From the NCBI RefSeq assembly GCF_008087665.1, contig NZ_CP042912.1:6014001-6078000 (forward strand): a stretch of DNA of 64,000 nt, given 5' to 3'. The stretch comes from Mariniblastus fucicola. GTDB taxonomy: Bacteria > Planctomycetota > Planctomycetia > Pirellulales > Pirellulaceae. The stretch's first letter is position 1. Each line of letters starts with the position of its first letter. The position numbers and the translations under genes are program-made. Positions 54,789-63,644 of the stretch are shown in pieces. The notes beneath the pieces were generated by a model. That model did not search any database, was not told the DNA's origin, and saw only the letters and a program-made list of their open reading frames with translations.

Positions 54789-56228
54789 ATGCAGTCAATT
54801 CGAATCGCTCTATACTGTCTCGTCGCATTTCTCTTACCTCGACTCGATGGATTCGGCACCGCTGCGTCTGGAAATGAAACCAGAACGCCCAACGTGATCC
54901 TGCTGATGAGCGATGACCAAGGCTGGGGTGACGTTGGGTTCAATGGCAACAAGAACATTTTGACGCCGAACCTCGACGCGATGGCTGCGGCAGGCGTCAA
55001 GTTCAATCGCTTCTATGCGGCATCGCCGTTGTGCTCTCCGACGCGAGGCTCATCCCTGACGGGAAGGTATCCGTTTCGATTCGGTGTCTTGGCAGCACAC
55101 ACAGGTGGCATGCGAGTCGGCGAAGTCACAGTCGCTGAGATGCTAAAACAGAAAGGCTACCGAACGGGCTTTTTCGGGAAGTGGCATATTGGTTGGGTGA
55201 AAGAAGAAGATGCGGGATCGCGAGGATTCTTTTCGCCACCAGGACAACATGGCTTTGATCACTGGTTTGCAACCACAAGCGCCGTTCCGACTTGGGATCC
55301 CTGTGTCACACCAAAGGGCTGGAAAAAGTGGGGTGCAACAGAAGGCCAGCCCTGGAAAGGCGGCGCTCCCTATGTGCTCAATGGAACTCCCGTCACTGAA
55401 AACATGGCGGGCGATGACAGTCGCGTTGTGATGGACCGGGTGATCGACTTTATCAGCGACGAAAAACAGAACGACAGACCCTTTCTGGCCACCGTCTGGT
55501 TTCATGCTCCGCACGAGCCCGTTGTCGCTGGTGAAGAGTATCAAAAGCTCTATCCCGATGCTGGCAAGAAACGAAAGAACTACTACGGTTGCATCACAGC
55601 GATGGATGAACAGATTGGTCGACTACAAAAGAAGCTTCAAGAGTTGCAACTCACTGACAACACGATCGTTTTCTTCTGCAGCGACAATGGCCCGGCTGAT
55701 GGGTTGGCTAAAAAAGGCATCGCTTCGGCCGGCAAATTCAAAGGTCACAAGCATCAAATGTACGAAGGCGGAACGCTTGTGCCGGCCTGCGCCGTTTGGC
55801 CCGGCGTGATTCCGAATGGAACCGTTACCGATGTCCGCTGTGCGACCGTCGATTTTTTTCCAACGATCGCGAACATCGTTGACTTCAAGTTCAAAGAGAA
55901 ACCAGCGCGGCCTATCGATGGGATCGACCTTTTGCCCGTCGTTCGCGGCGAGACTTCCAGTCGGCCGACTGACCTGTTCTTTGGTTACCGCCGTTTGGTG
56001 TCGGGCATTGATGGGCAAGGCTTGATCCGCGGCGACTGGAAGATTTTGCAGGAAGCAACAAAAGGCGACAAACGGCGGATACGATTGTATAACCTGGCCA
56101 GCGACCCCTATGAGCGAAAAGATCTTGCACAGCAGAATCCCGAGATGCTCGAATCGATGAAACAGGCGATGCAAGAAGTCAACGACAGCTGTGCGCGTAG
56201 TCGCGACGGCGCAGACTACCGTTACTAA
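54789..56228 (+). CDS. secreted S1 sulfatase (CSPTR)
   Basis: A 479-aa sulfatase following the CotH gene by 26 bp. Signal peptide ends near GFGTAASG. Landmarks are VILLMSDDQGWGDVGFNG, the formylglycine motif CSPTR in SPLCSPTRGSSLTG, FFGKWHIGW, WFHAPHEP and FFCSDNGPAD. Full length. It precedes the hydrolase-sulfatase fusion by 45 bp and is probably in one operon with the genes from 49189. Confidence 0.93.
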   Translation: MQSIRIALYCLVAFLLPRLDGFGTAASGNETRTPNVILLMSDDQGWGDVGFNGNKNILTPNLDAMAAAGVKFNRFYAASPLCSPTRGSSLTGRYPFRFGVLAAHTGGMRVGEVTVAEMLKQKGYRTGFFGKWHIGWVKEEDAGSRGFFSPPGQHGFDHWFATTSAVPTWDPCVTPKGWKKWGATEGQPWKGGAPYVLNGTPVTENMAGDDSRVVMDRVIDFISDEKQNDRPFLATVWFHAPHEPVVAGEEYQKLYPDAGKKRKNYYGCITAMDEQIGRLQKKLQELQLTDNTIVFFCSDNGPADGLAKKGIASAGKFKGHKHQMYEGGTLVPACAVWPGVIPNGTVTDVRCATVDFFPTIANIVDFKFKEKPARPIDGIDLLPVVRGETSSRPTDLFFGYRRLVSGIDGQGLIRGDWKILQEATKGDKRRIRLYNLASDPYERKDLAQQNPEMLESMKQAMQEVNDSCARSRDGADYRY

Positions 56229-56273
56229 GCCCGACTTTTTCGCCTCGTCCAAAAAAACCAAGCAACTAATTCC

Positions 56274-58727
56274 ATGAATCGACTTCCCATTGCTTTGTTA
56301 ACACTCGTCGCGGCTTTTGTTGTTGACATTTCGCAGACATCAGCTCAAGACGAGTTCAAGGCGACTCCCGGAGTCACGATCGAACGGGATCTCGACTTCC
56401 TTGCCGCCGGACGGGAAGAGAAACTGGATCTGTATCGTCCGGAGAAGAATGAATCTAACGCACTTCTTCCGGCGGTCTTAATCATTCACGGCGGCGGTTG
56501 GGGCAAAGGCGACAAAGGACGCGAACGGGAGTTCGTTTCGGGAATAACACTCGCCAAAGCCGGCTACGTCGCGATCAGCGTCAATTACGAGCGGCGAAAA
56601 GGGAAACGTTGGCCGGGAAATTTACACGACTGCAAAAACGCTGTTCGATGGCTGCGAACAAACGCAGAAGAACTCGGTGTCGACAGTGAAAACATCGGAG
56701 TCATCGGTGGCTCTGCGGGTGGGCACTTGGCGCTGATGGTGGCCTATACAGGCGATCATTCAAAGCTGAGCCCCAACGATCTTTATCCTGACGTTTCCGA
56801 TAAAGTCAGCGCCTGCGTCGACATGTACGGCATCACCAACTTGCTCACACGACGCGTCACCGACGAAAAAGGAAATCCGACGGACGAACTGAAAAAACAT
56901 CGTCTGTTCAGCAAGAATCGTGACGAGGCACCAGTCATGTGGCGCAACGCGTCGCCTGTGACTTACATTGACGCAAATACGCCGCCGACGCTGATCCTTC
57001 ACGGCACGAAGGACAAAACGGTAGACCGCGATCAATCGAAAGAACTCTACGCTGCCTTGCAGAATGCTGGCGTCGAGTCTGAGTTGAAAATGATCGAAGG
57101 CGCTGGGCACGCGTGGCCTCTGAAGAACGATGATTTTGATTTGAGATCGGATGTCGTGGCTTTTTTTGACAAGCACCTCAAGACTCAGGCGACCCCAAGA
57201 ACTTCGAGGAACAGAGCTTCAAAACTTGCACAGGGCGACCGCCCGAACGTCCTGTTCATCGCAGTAGACGACCTCAACGACTGGCAAGGCGCGCTCAACG
57301 GCCATCCGCTAGTCAAGACGCCCAACATGGATCGGTTGTTCAAGCAGGGCGTGCTGTTCACCAACGCACACTGTTCGCAAGCGGTCTGCAACGCGTCGCG
57401 GAATTCGGTCCTGAGCGGTTTGCATCCATGCTCTTCCGGTTGGTATGGCTCGACCAAGATCATGCGTGCATCCTACAAAGACGTGATGCGTGACCACACG
57501 ATGATGCCGCAGTTCTTCCGTGACAGTGGCTATCACACAATGACCGCCGGCAAGATCTATCATCAAGGCGCTTCTGACTTTCCCGATCTGACGGATCGAC
57601 TTTGGGACGAGATTGCTCCGGGCTACAGAATCCCCAGGCATCTGCTGGAGCGTGGCGATGGCTATGGTGGAAGAAAGTTCTATCCGTTTCCTAAAAACGG
57701 CAGCCAGATGAGCCGCCAACTTGGCGAAGACTACAAAGACGGCAACTCGCTGTGTTACGGTGCTCTTGATCGCGAAGACATGCCCGGCGGAAAAATGTAT
57801 GACGAGCTGATTGCTGAGTGGGCTGTTGGCAGTCTCAAGAAAGATTATGAAAAGCCGTTCTTCATGGCTGTAGGCTTCGTTCGGCCACACGTTCCGTTCA
57901 CTGCGCCGAAGGAATTCTTCGACCTATACAAACTGGAAGATATAAAAGCCCTGGACGTCCCTGAAAACGAAATGTCCGACATTCCCATGATGGGCAAGTC
58001 GATTGCTTACGGTCGACTCAAAGGAGGAGACGATCACGCCATTTCAAAAGTTAGCGATACGTTTTCGCGAGAGTTGATTTTGGGATATCTGGCGTGCGTT
58101 TCATTTGTGGATGCACAAATCGGCAAAGTCGCGGATGCCCTCGAAGCGAGTGACTATGCTGACAACACGGTAATCGTTTTGTGGTCCGACCACGGCCAGC
58201 ATCTGGGCGAAAAACGTCGTTGGCGAAAGCAAACGTTGTGGGAAGAAGCCACTCAAGTTCCGCTGTTCTTTAAAGCTCCAGGGAACAAGACAACTCCGTC
58301 CAAAAACGATCAAGTCGTCAGCTTGCTGGATATTTATCCGACACTTGTCGATCTGTGTGGCTTGCCGGTTTCAGATCGGCTTGAGGGCGAATCATTGATT
58401 CCGCTTTTCAAGGACCCAAAGATCAGTCGTTCGCGACCGGTCGTGAGCGGCTGGTACTACGGCAACCTGGCGGTGCGAAGCAATCGATATCGCTACATTC
58501 GTTATCGCGACGGGTCGGGCGAGCTTTATGATCACCAGTCGGATCCCGGCGAGCATCGAAATTTGATCGACTTGCCGGAGTCGCAACAGATCATCGCCGA
58601 ACATGAAGGCTGGCTTCCAATTGAACCCGCGTTGCCCGCTGGTTCGACAACGTGGAAAGCAGACAAGCTGGACAGGCAAATCGAGCGGTGGCAGAAAAAT
58701 GATTCTGTGCCGGATTGGTTGAAGTGA
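56274..58727 (+). CDS. alpha/beta hydrolase-sulfatase fusion (CNASR)
   Basis: An 817-aa secreted fusion, same domain order as 27169. Residues about 30-310 are a BD-FAE-like hydrolase: LLPAVLIIHGGGWGKGD, elbow GGSAGGHLALM, HGTKDKTVDRDQ and the His in EGAGHAWP. From about 325 an iduronate-2-sulfatase-like S1 domain follows: VLFIAVDDLNDWQG, formylglycine motif CNASR in AVCNASRNSVLSG, AGKIYHQG and WSDHGQHLGEK. CxAxR is an accepted variant of the motif. It precedes a long inverted repeat at 58771 and another sulfatase. Confidence 0.9.
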   Translation: MNRLPIALLTLVAAFVVDISQTSAQDEFKATPGVTIERDLDFLAAGREEKLDLYRPEKNESNALLPAVLIIHGGGWGKGDKGREREFVSGITLAKAGYVAISVNYERRKGKRWPGNLHDCKNAVRWLRTNAEELGVDSENIGVIGGSAGGHLALMVAYTGDHSKLSPNDLYPDVSDKVSACVDMYGITNLLTRRVTDEKGNPTDELKKHRLFSKNRDEAPVMWRNASPVTYIDANTPPTLILHGTKDKTVDRDQSKELYAALQNAGVESELKMIEGAGHAWPLKNDDFDLRSDVVAFFDKHLKTQATPRTSRNRASKLAQGDRPNVLFIAVDDLNDWQGALNGHPLVKTPNMDRLFKQGVLFTNAHCSQAVCNASRNSVLSGLHPCSSGWYGSTKIMRASYKDVMRDHTMMPQFFRDSGYHTMTAGKIYHQGASDFPDLTDRLWDEIAPGYRIPRHLLERGDGYGGRKFYPFPKNGSQMSRQLGEDYKDGNSLCYGALDREDMPGGKMYDELIAEWAVGSLKKDYEKPFFMAVGFVRPHVPFTAPKEFFDLYKLEDIKALDVPENEMSDIPMMGKSIAYGRLKGGDDHAISKVSDTFSRELILGYLACVSFVDAQIGKVADALEASDYADNTVIVLWSDHGQHLGEKRRWRKQTLWEEATQVPLFFKAPGNKTTPSKNDQVVSLLDIYPTLVDLCGLPVSDRLEGESLIPLFKDPKISRSRPVVSGWYYGNLAVRSNRYRYIRYRDGSGELYDHQSDPGEHRNLIDLPESQQIIAEHEGWLPIEPALPAGSTTWKADKLDRQIERWQKNDSVPDWLK

Positions 58728-58770
58728 AATTTGGCGGTAGCGGAAAGCTGAGTTGACGCAGCGATTTATC

Positions 58771-58829
58771 AGCCGATGAGCGCCAGCCCCGGTTACCTGT
58801 GCCGCAACCGGGGCTAGCGCCTATCGGCT
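58771..58829. repeat. long imperfect inverted repeat (REP-like or terminator)
   Basis: AGCCGATGAGCGCCAGCCCC... (58771-58794) and its partner (58806-58829) pair at 21 of 24 positions around an 11-base loop. The stem is GC-rich and lies between two same-strand sulfatase genes. The lack of a T-tract and the shape suggest a dispersed REP-like element; it could also attenuate transcription between the genes. Confidence 0.6.
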
Positions 58830-58861
58830 AGTTGGCTCAGCGAAATACATCTTTTAAAAGC

Positions 58862-60394
58862 ATGAAAATGAATCGTAGTCTCTTTGCCCTGTTCGTCATT
58901 ATTTTCGCGTTCGCTTTGGCCGACACGATCATGGCTCAGGATCAGCCAAACATCATATTTTTGATGACCGATGACCAGCGCTGCGACAACCTTGGTTGCT
59001 ACGGCAGGCCCGAGTTTAAAACAACCAACATCGACCACCTCGCCAGGCAAGGCGTGGTCTTCGACAACGCCTACTACGCCGTTTCCATTTGCATGCCCAG
59101 CCGCGTGACGATGATGACCGGCCGCTTCATTTCCAGCCACCAGGTCGGGTTTTCACCGCCGTACGACCACACGCTTTCCCAATCTGACTTCCGTGACAGC
59201 TATCCTGCTCAACTAAAAGCAGCCCGCTACCGAACTGGCTTCATTGGAAAATTTGGATTCAACGTGACCGAGATTTCGCGGCGACCAAACGGAAACAAGG
59301 GTTACGATTTCGAAAAACAATTGAAGGAGTATTTCGACTTCTTTGCCGGCGACGGAACGCACACTGGCGGAGAATCAAAAGTCTGGCCGCAAGAAGATGC
59401 AAAACTGGTAGCCATCTACGATAGAGGCCGCAAAAATACTGGCAGGACACTCCGGAACGGCGAGGCGATGTTGCACTTTCTGGACACGCAACCGAAAGAC
59501 GTGCCTTTTTGTTTGTCAGTCAGTTTCCTCGCGGTGAAACACGACAGCAACTCCCACATGCATGCGCCTCACTTTGACCTTTTCAAGGATCACGAATTTT
59601 CGGTGCCGGAAAACTGGGTCGAAGGAGCCAACGAGAAACTCCCAAAAGTCGTGAAGGAGAACTGGCGTGGTTCGCCGCTGCATGTCCAGCGATCTTCGAC
59701 TCCTGAACTTTATCAACGACAAGTGCGGCGATTCGCGGCTCAGGGTTACACCGTCGATCAGCAAGTCGGGCTAATGATGGACAAACTGGAAGAGAAAGGT
59801 CTGCTACAAAACACGGTCGTCATCTACACCAGTGACAACGGTCGGTTCCAAGGTTCGCACGGGCTGTTCGATAAAGCTTTGTTGTACGAAGAATCCATGA
59901 AGGAGCCGCTGATCGTCTTCGATGGTCGAAAGCCAGAATCGCAGCGGGGACGCCGGGAAGACGCGATGATCTCTTCTGTCGATATCGCGCCGACGATTCT
60001 GTCACTGGCAGGTGTGCAGCCACCTGAATCCATGCAGGGGAATGACTTTAGCAAGATTCTGAATCAAACTCAGGACATGTCACTTTGGCCCAGGGTTGTG
60101 TTTATGGAGAATCTTTTTCTCGTTTCACTCCGTGGTGCACGAAACAAACCGAACGCGGTCGAGATCAACGAGAAAGCGATCGCCCGCAACAAATCGTATC
60201 GTTGTCACGGTGTTCGCACGAAACGCTGGAAGTATTTCGTCTACTACGAACACGATCCAAAGATCGAAGAGCTCTACGATCTCCAGGCCGATCCGTTCGA
60301 GCAGAACAACCTAGTCGACGATCCTGCGTTCGAGGGAACCGTGAAGAAGCTGCGGAAGCAAACCGAAAAAATGTACTCTCGTGCGTTGGAGTAG
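58862..60394 (+). CDS. secreted S1 sulfatase (CMPSR)
   Basis: A 510-aa sulfatase. The start at 58862 (MKMNRSLFAL) is chosen over a non-homologous upstream GTG; no strong Shine-Dalgarno is seen. Signal peptide ends DTIMAQDQ. Landmarks are IIFLMTDDQRCDNLGCYG, the formylglycine motif CMPSR in SICMPSRVTMMTG, IGKFGFN (Phe in place of the usual Trp), SFLAVKHDSN and YTSDNGRFQG. The fold is N-sulfoglucosamine-sulfohydrolase/choline-sulfatase-like rather than arylsulfatase A-like. Downstream is a convergent gene. Confidence 0.9.
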   Translation: MKMNRSLFALFVIIFAFALADTIMAQDQPNIIFLMTDDQRCDNLGCYGRPEFKTTNIDHLARQGVVFDNAYYAVSICMPSRVTMMTGRFISSHQVGFSPPYDHTLSQSDFRDSYPAQLKAARYRTGFIGKFGFNVTEISRRPNGNKGYDFEKQLKEYFDFFAGDGTHTGGESKVWPQEDAKLVAIYDRGRKNTGRTLRNGEAMLHFLDTQPKDVPFCLSVSFLAVKHDSNSHMHAPHFDLFKDHEFSVPENWVEGANEKLPKVVKENWRGSPLHVQRSSTPELYQRQVRRFAAQGYTVDQQVGLMMDKLEEKGLLQNTVVIYTSDNGRFQGSHGLFDKALLYEESMKEPLIVFDGRKPESQRGRREDAMISSVDIAPTILSLAGVQPPESMQGNDFSKILNQTQDMSLWPRVVFMENLFLVSLRGARNKPNAVEINEKAIARNKSYRCHGVRTKRWKYFVYYEHDPKIEELYDLQADPFEQNNLVDDPAFEGTVKKLRKQTEKMYSRALE

Positions 60395-60536
60395 TTAGTG
60401 GTCTGGCAATTCTGAACGAACGGGCGCCAATGCTTGGGCTCGCGGATGCATGCTCTCGCAAGCGTGAGGCATGGCCCCCAAAAAACTGGTCCTTTCAGAT
60501 CTAGCGGACCACCAAGTTCATTGCAATCCTAAGCCA

Positions 60537-63452
60537 CTACGGCTCGATCCGTATTTCCTGAAACGCAGCGTGTTCTCCTTTGTCAGTGACAGGCAAGCTT
60601 TCGATCAAAATCCAACGAAAGTGTCCCAGCGGAGTCCCCTCTCTCTTTCTCAAGCTGACTGCATTGAAAGTGCCAATATCAAGGTTGCTCGTGTCGAGCG
60701 TTGAAATGGGAGTGAATTTTGAAATCTCGAACTTCGGATCTCGGTCGCTTGTTGCGTAAATGTTAACTTTCACCGCTCCACGCTTTTGCTCTTTGTTGAA
60801 TGTCCAAAGCGAAACGGCTTGAACATCTTTCCGACTACCAAGATCGAACAGGTAGTAACCCGCTGCAGTTCCGTTCCCAAAGATCGGTCCGTAGTCTTCC
60901 GCAACGCTGCCGTCGGAAAGAACAGCGACTGGCTGGTTTCTGGTTCGAGGATTTGCAGTCACTTTGAAATCGATGGATTTGGCCAATTTTAAAAACTCCG
61001 AACCCTCTGGAGCTTCAAACAATTCAACCAGAACCGCATCAGCTTTGTCCAAGGTGACCGTCAGCTGCTTTTGATTGCGAACCAGGATGACCTCAAAAGC
61101 ATTGCTCCGAACCGCATGCCAAGCGACAAACAATTCTTTTGCATTTCTGACTTTCGAATTTCCGACCCTTTGAATCACGTCATCTTTTCGAATCCCGGCC
61201 TGTGCGGCGGCGGAATTTCTGGGAACGCGAGTGAACTGGACGCCAGCCTCTTCCTTCGACACGCCGAAGGCAGAAAATTCCTGACCGGTCAGCGAATGGA
61301 TCGTCGCGCCGAGCCAGTATTGCTGACCCTGTATCGGCTTCTTGACGCCTGAGCGGTCGGCTACTTTAAGTTCTGGGGTTTCCAACTCAGGAATGATCGG
61401 CGTTTTGGCTTTCGCACGAAGCGACGGTTTTTTGACACCAAACCTGTCCATTGGAAAGTTGACGAATCCGACTTTCAGAGCCGGCGAGTCCTGCTGAACG
61501 CGGAAATCGCCGGCGGCAGGGTCGATGAATTTCGGATCGCCACCTGTCGAGGCACCATCGCTTCCGAAGCTCTGGTTGACTTTCAAAAGCTCATTGCTGA
61601 CGTAAGCGTTGTTGTCGATCAGATCCTGCCAACCTGAAGCACATCGCACATTCCGGTGCACACCCATTACGACATTGCGCTCAAACGAACTGTCGCTGTT
61701 GTTGAACCAGACATGCGGGTGGAAGCATCCGTTGACCAGCACGTTGTTGTAAGCCCTGCGGCCAAAGCCTTCGCGAAACTTCAAGCCGCCAGCCAGCATC
61801 AGGTTGTTGTAAATTTCGTAGTTGGAAGATCCGTCGTCCAGGTCAATATCCCAACCATGGTCACATCTCCAGCGTGAGTTTCGGATCACGGTTGTTTCTT
61901 GCGCGTCAAGGAAGGGCAACTTTGGATTGGCGGCGACGGCTGGATCCGAAGTCTCCATGTGGTCCCGTCTCCAGTAGCGATCGCGCCCCCACGAGTTAAA
62001 CGAACCGTGGTCGTGCGTTTCGAGTACCGTGTCAAAAACATCGCAGCCTTCGATCAGATGACCGCCCCAAGTGCCTTCGCTGACGTTGATGCCTGCGCGA
62101 GCACAGTCATAGATTGAACAGTCACGTATCGTAATTCTTGACGCCATCGAAATCTGTACTCCCGCAGGCTGTCTTTCAACGCGGCCGATTCCGTTGATCA
62201 GACAGTCTTCGACAATGCAGTCAGCCGGATAGTTGTTCGTTTTCGGACCAGGCGTGAGATCAATCTTGCCTAGATCATTCGATCGGCCGTAGCCAAACAA
62301 TGGATTTCTCACTGCGCCAGGGTCACCGACGAAACAGATACCCGAAGCACCCGTGCCATGAATGTGACAGCCGCGGACAACGACGTTACGGTTGTAGTTG
62401 CTGACAAATATTGCATTGCCTCCAGGCTGATCAAACTCGCAATCGGCGATCGCGACGTCTTCGCAGCCAGTTAGCTTCACACTGCCGCCCCGATAAATCG
62501 TCCAATCGCTTCGCAACAGAGGCTCTTTCGTTTTCATGAATGTTCTTGCCGCATGCCGGAATACGAAGCCGTCGAAACTGATGTGCTTGACTGGTGCTTT
62601 TTCGGAACCGTTGAGCTCGATCAGGTGCTCCAGTCTGACCACGACCACTTCGACGGTCTTCAGGTCGACGCCATCAGCAGGATAGTAGTAAAGCGTTTCT
62701 GTTTTCGCGTCGTGATACCACTCGCCCGGCACATCGAGTTCTTCGAAGACATTTTCAACCATGCGATAGTCTTTGTGCATGGTTGAACCACGGTTGTTCT
62801 GCCAACCGCCTTCATACGCCACGGTTCCGTCCGCATTTTTACCAGTGATGCGATAGTGGTATCCGCCCCAGCGTGATTTGTGCATCGCGTGAATAAACGC
62901 TCCCTCCGGATCTTTCCATTTGGATGCTCGCTCAACGGAAAAAGCGTCTGCGGAAAAACCTTGCCACGCCCTGGTCGTGCCTGCTGGATCAAAGTCTGGA
63001 TATCTCGCCATGTGCTGACGTTTGCCGGCAACAAAAACTTGATCAATCTCCAATCCAGATGGTACTGTCGTTTTGAAAATGCCATCGCGGAAAGGCTGCC
63101 AATCGGTTTCGAGTAACACTCCACCACTGATGATTGCTCCACCTTCATTCTCTGCCCGCCACGCCACCGGCTTGGCTGCCGAGCCAGAATCCTCAACCGA
63201 AAGCTTGAGTGTTTCACGCAAAAAATACGTTCCATCGCCAACGTGAATGGTGACAGTATCCTTGCCCGCCATTGCCCGGGCCAACATCTGTGCAGCAGCC
63301 AACGTAGCGACGGGCTGATCGCGTGTACCGGGACTCGAATCCTTACCAGACGTTGCAACATACAGGTCCGTTGCAAAACAGACATTGGTGCAAACGAAAA
63401 TGGAAAACCAAAGGAACAGCGACCCAGAAAACAAACCTCGTTGACACGTCAT
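60537..63452 (-). CDS. beta-helix (GH141-like) protein with PDZ and discoidin-like domains
   Basis: A 971-aa secreted protein. After the signal peptide the opening YVATSGKDSSPGTRDQPVAT resembles the start of GH141 and related beta-helix enzymes. Right-handed beta-helix repeats span about 290-650 (VAIADCEFDQPGGNAIFVSN, VVVRGCHIHGTGASGICF, ITIRDCSIYDCARAGINVSE). A PDZ domain follows at about 715-800 (PRNSAAAQAGIRKDDVIQRV), then a discoidin-like C-terminus (GYYLFDLGSRKDVQAVSLWT). GH141 members act on fucose or xylose linkages. It is divergent from the GH29 gene. Enzyme class is inferred from fold; catalytic residues are not assigned. Confidence 0.75.
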   Translation of the reverse strand: MTCQRGLFSGSLFLWFSIFVCTNVCFATDLYVATSGKDSSPGTRDQPVATLAAAQMLARAMAGKDTVTIHVGDGTYFLRETLKLSVEDSGSAAKPVAWRAENEGGAIISGGVLLETDWQPFRDGIFKTTVPSGLEIDQVFVAGKRQHMARYPDFDPAGTTRAWQGFSADAFSVERASKWKDPEGAFIHAMHKSRWGGYHYRITGKNADGTVAYEGGWQNNRGSTMHKDYRMVENVFEELDVPGEWYHDAKTETLYYYPADGVDLKTVEVVVVRLEHLIELNGSEKAPVKHISFDGFVFRHAARTFMKTKEPLLRSDWTIYRGGSVKLTGCEDVAIADCEFDQPGGNAIFVSNYNRNVVVRGCHIHGTGASGICFVGDPGAVRNPLFGYGRSNDLGKIDLTPGPKTNNYPADCIVEDCLINGIGRVERQPAGVQISMASRITIRDCSIYDCARAGINVSEGTWGGHLIEGCDVFDTVLETHDHGSFNSWGRDRYWRRDHMETSDPAVAANPKLPFLDAQETTVIRNSRWRCDHGWDIDLDDGSSNYEIYNNLMLAGGLKFREGFGRRAYNNVLVNGCFHPHVWFNNSDSSFERNVVMGVHRNVRCASGWQDLIDNNAYVSNELLKVNQSFGSDGASTGGDPKFIDPAAGDFRVQQDSPALKVGFVNFPMDRFGVKKPSLRAKAKTPIIPELETPELKVADRSGVKKPIQGQQYWLGATIHSLTGQEFSAFGVSKEEAGVQFTRVPRNSAAAQAGIRKDDVIQRVGNSKVRNAKELFVAWHAVRSNAFEVILVRNQKQLTVTLDKADAVLVELFEAPEGSEFLKLAKSIDFKVTANPRTRNQPVAVLSDGSVAEDYGPIFGNGTAAGYYLFDLGSRKDVQAVSLWTFNKEQKRGAVKVNIYATSDRDPKFEISKFTPISTLDTSNLDIGTFNAVSLRKREGTPLGHFRWILIESLPVTDKGEHAAFQEIRIEP

Positions 63453-63644
63453 ATCAGAATTGCCTTATCGTGGATTCGTTGGAATATCTCGTAATCTTTC
63501 GCCCTATTCAGCTAACGTCGCTGTTCGTGAGGCTATGTAAAGGAGTCGAAGGTTGCGCCACAGCCAAGTATATTCGACGACCGAAAAGTTAACTCCGCTC
63601 GACCCAACATATCGCTGAATTAATTCGGCAAATCTCAAGGAATC

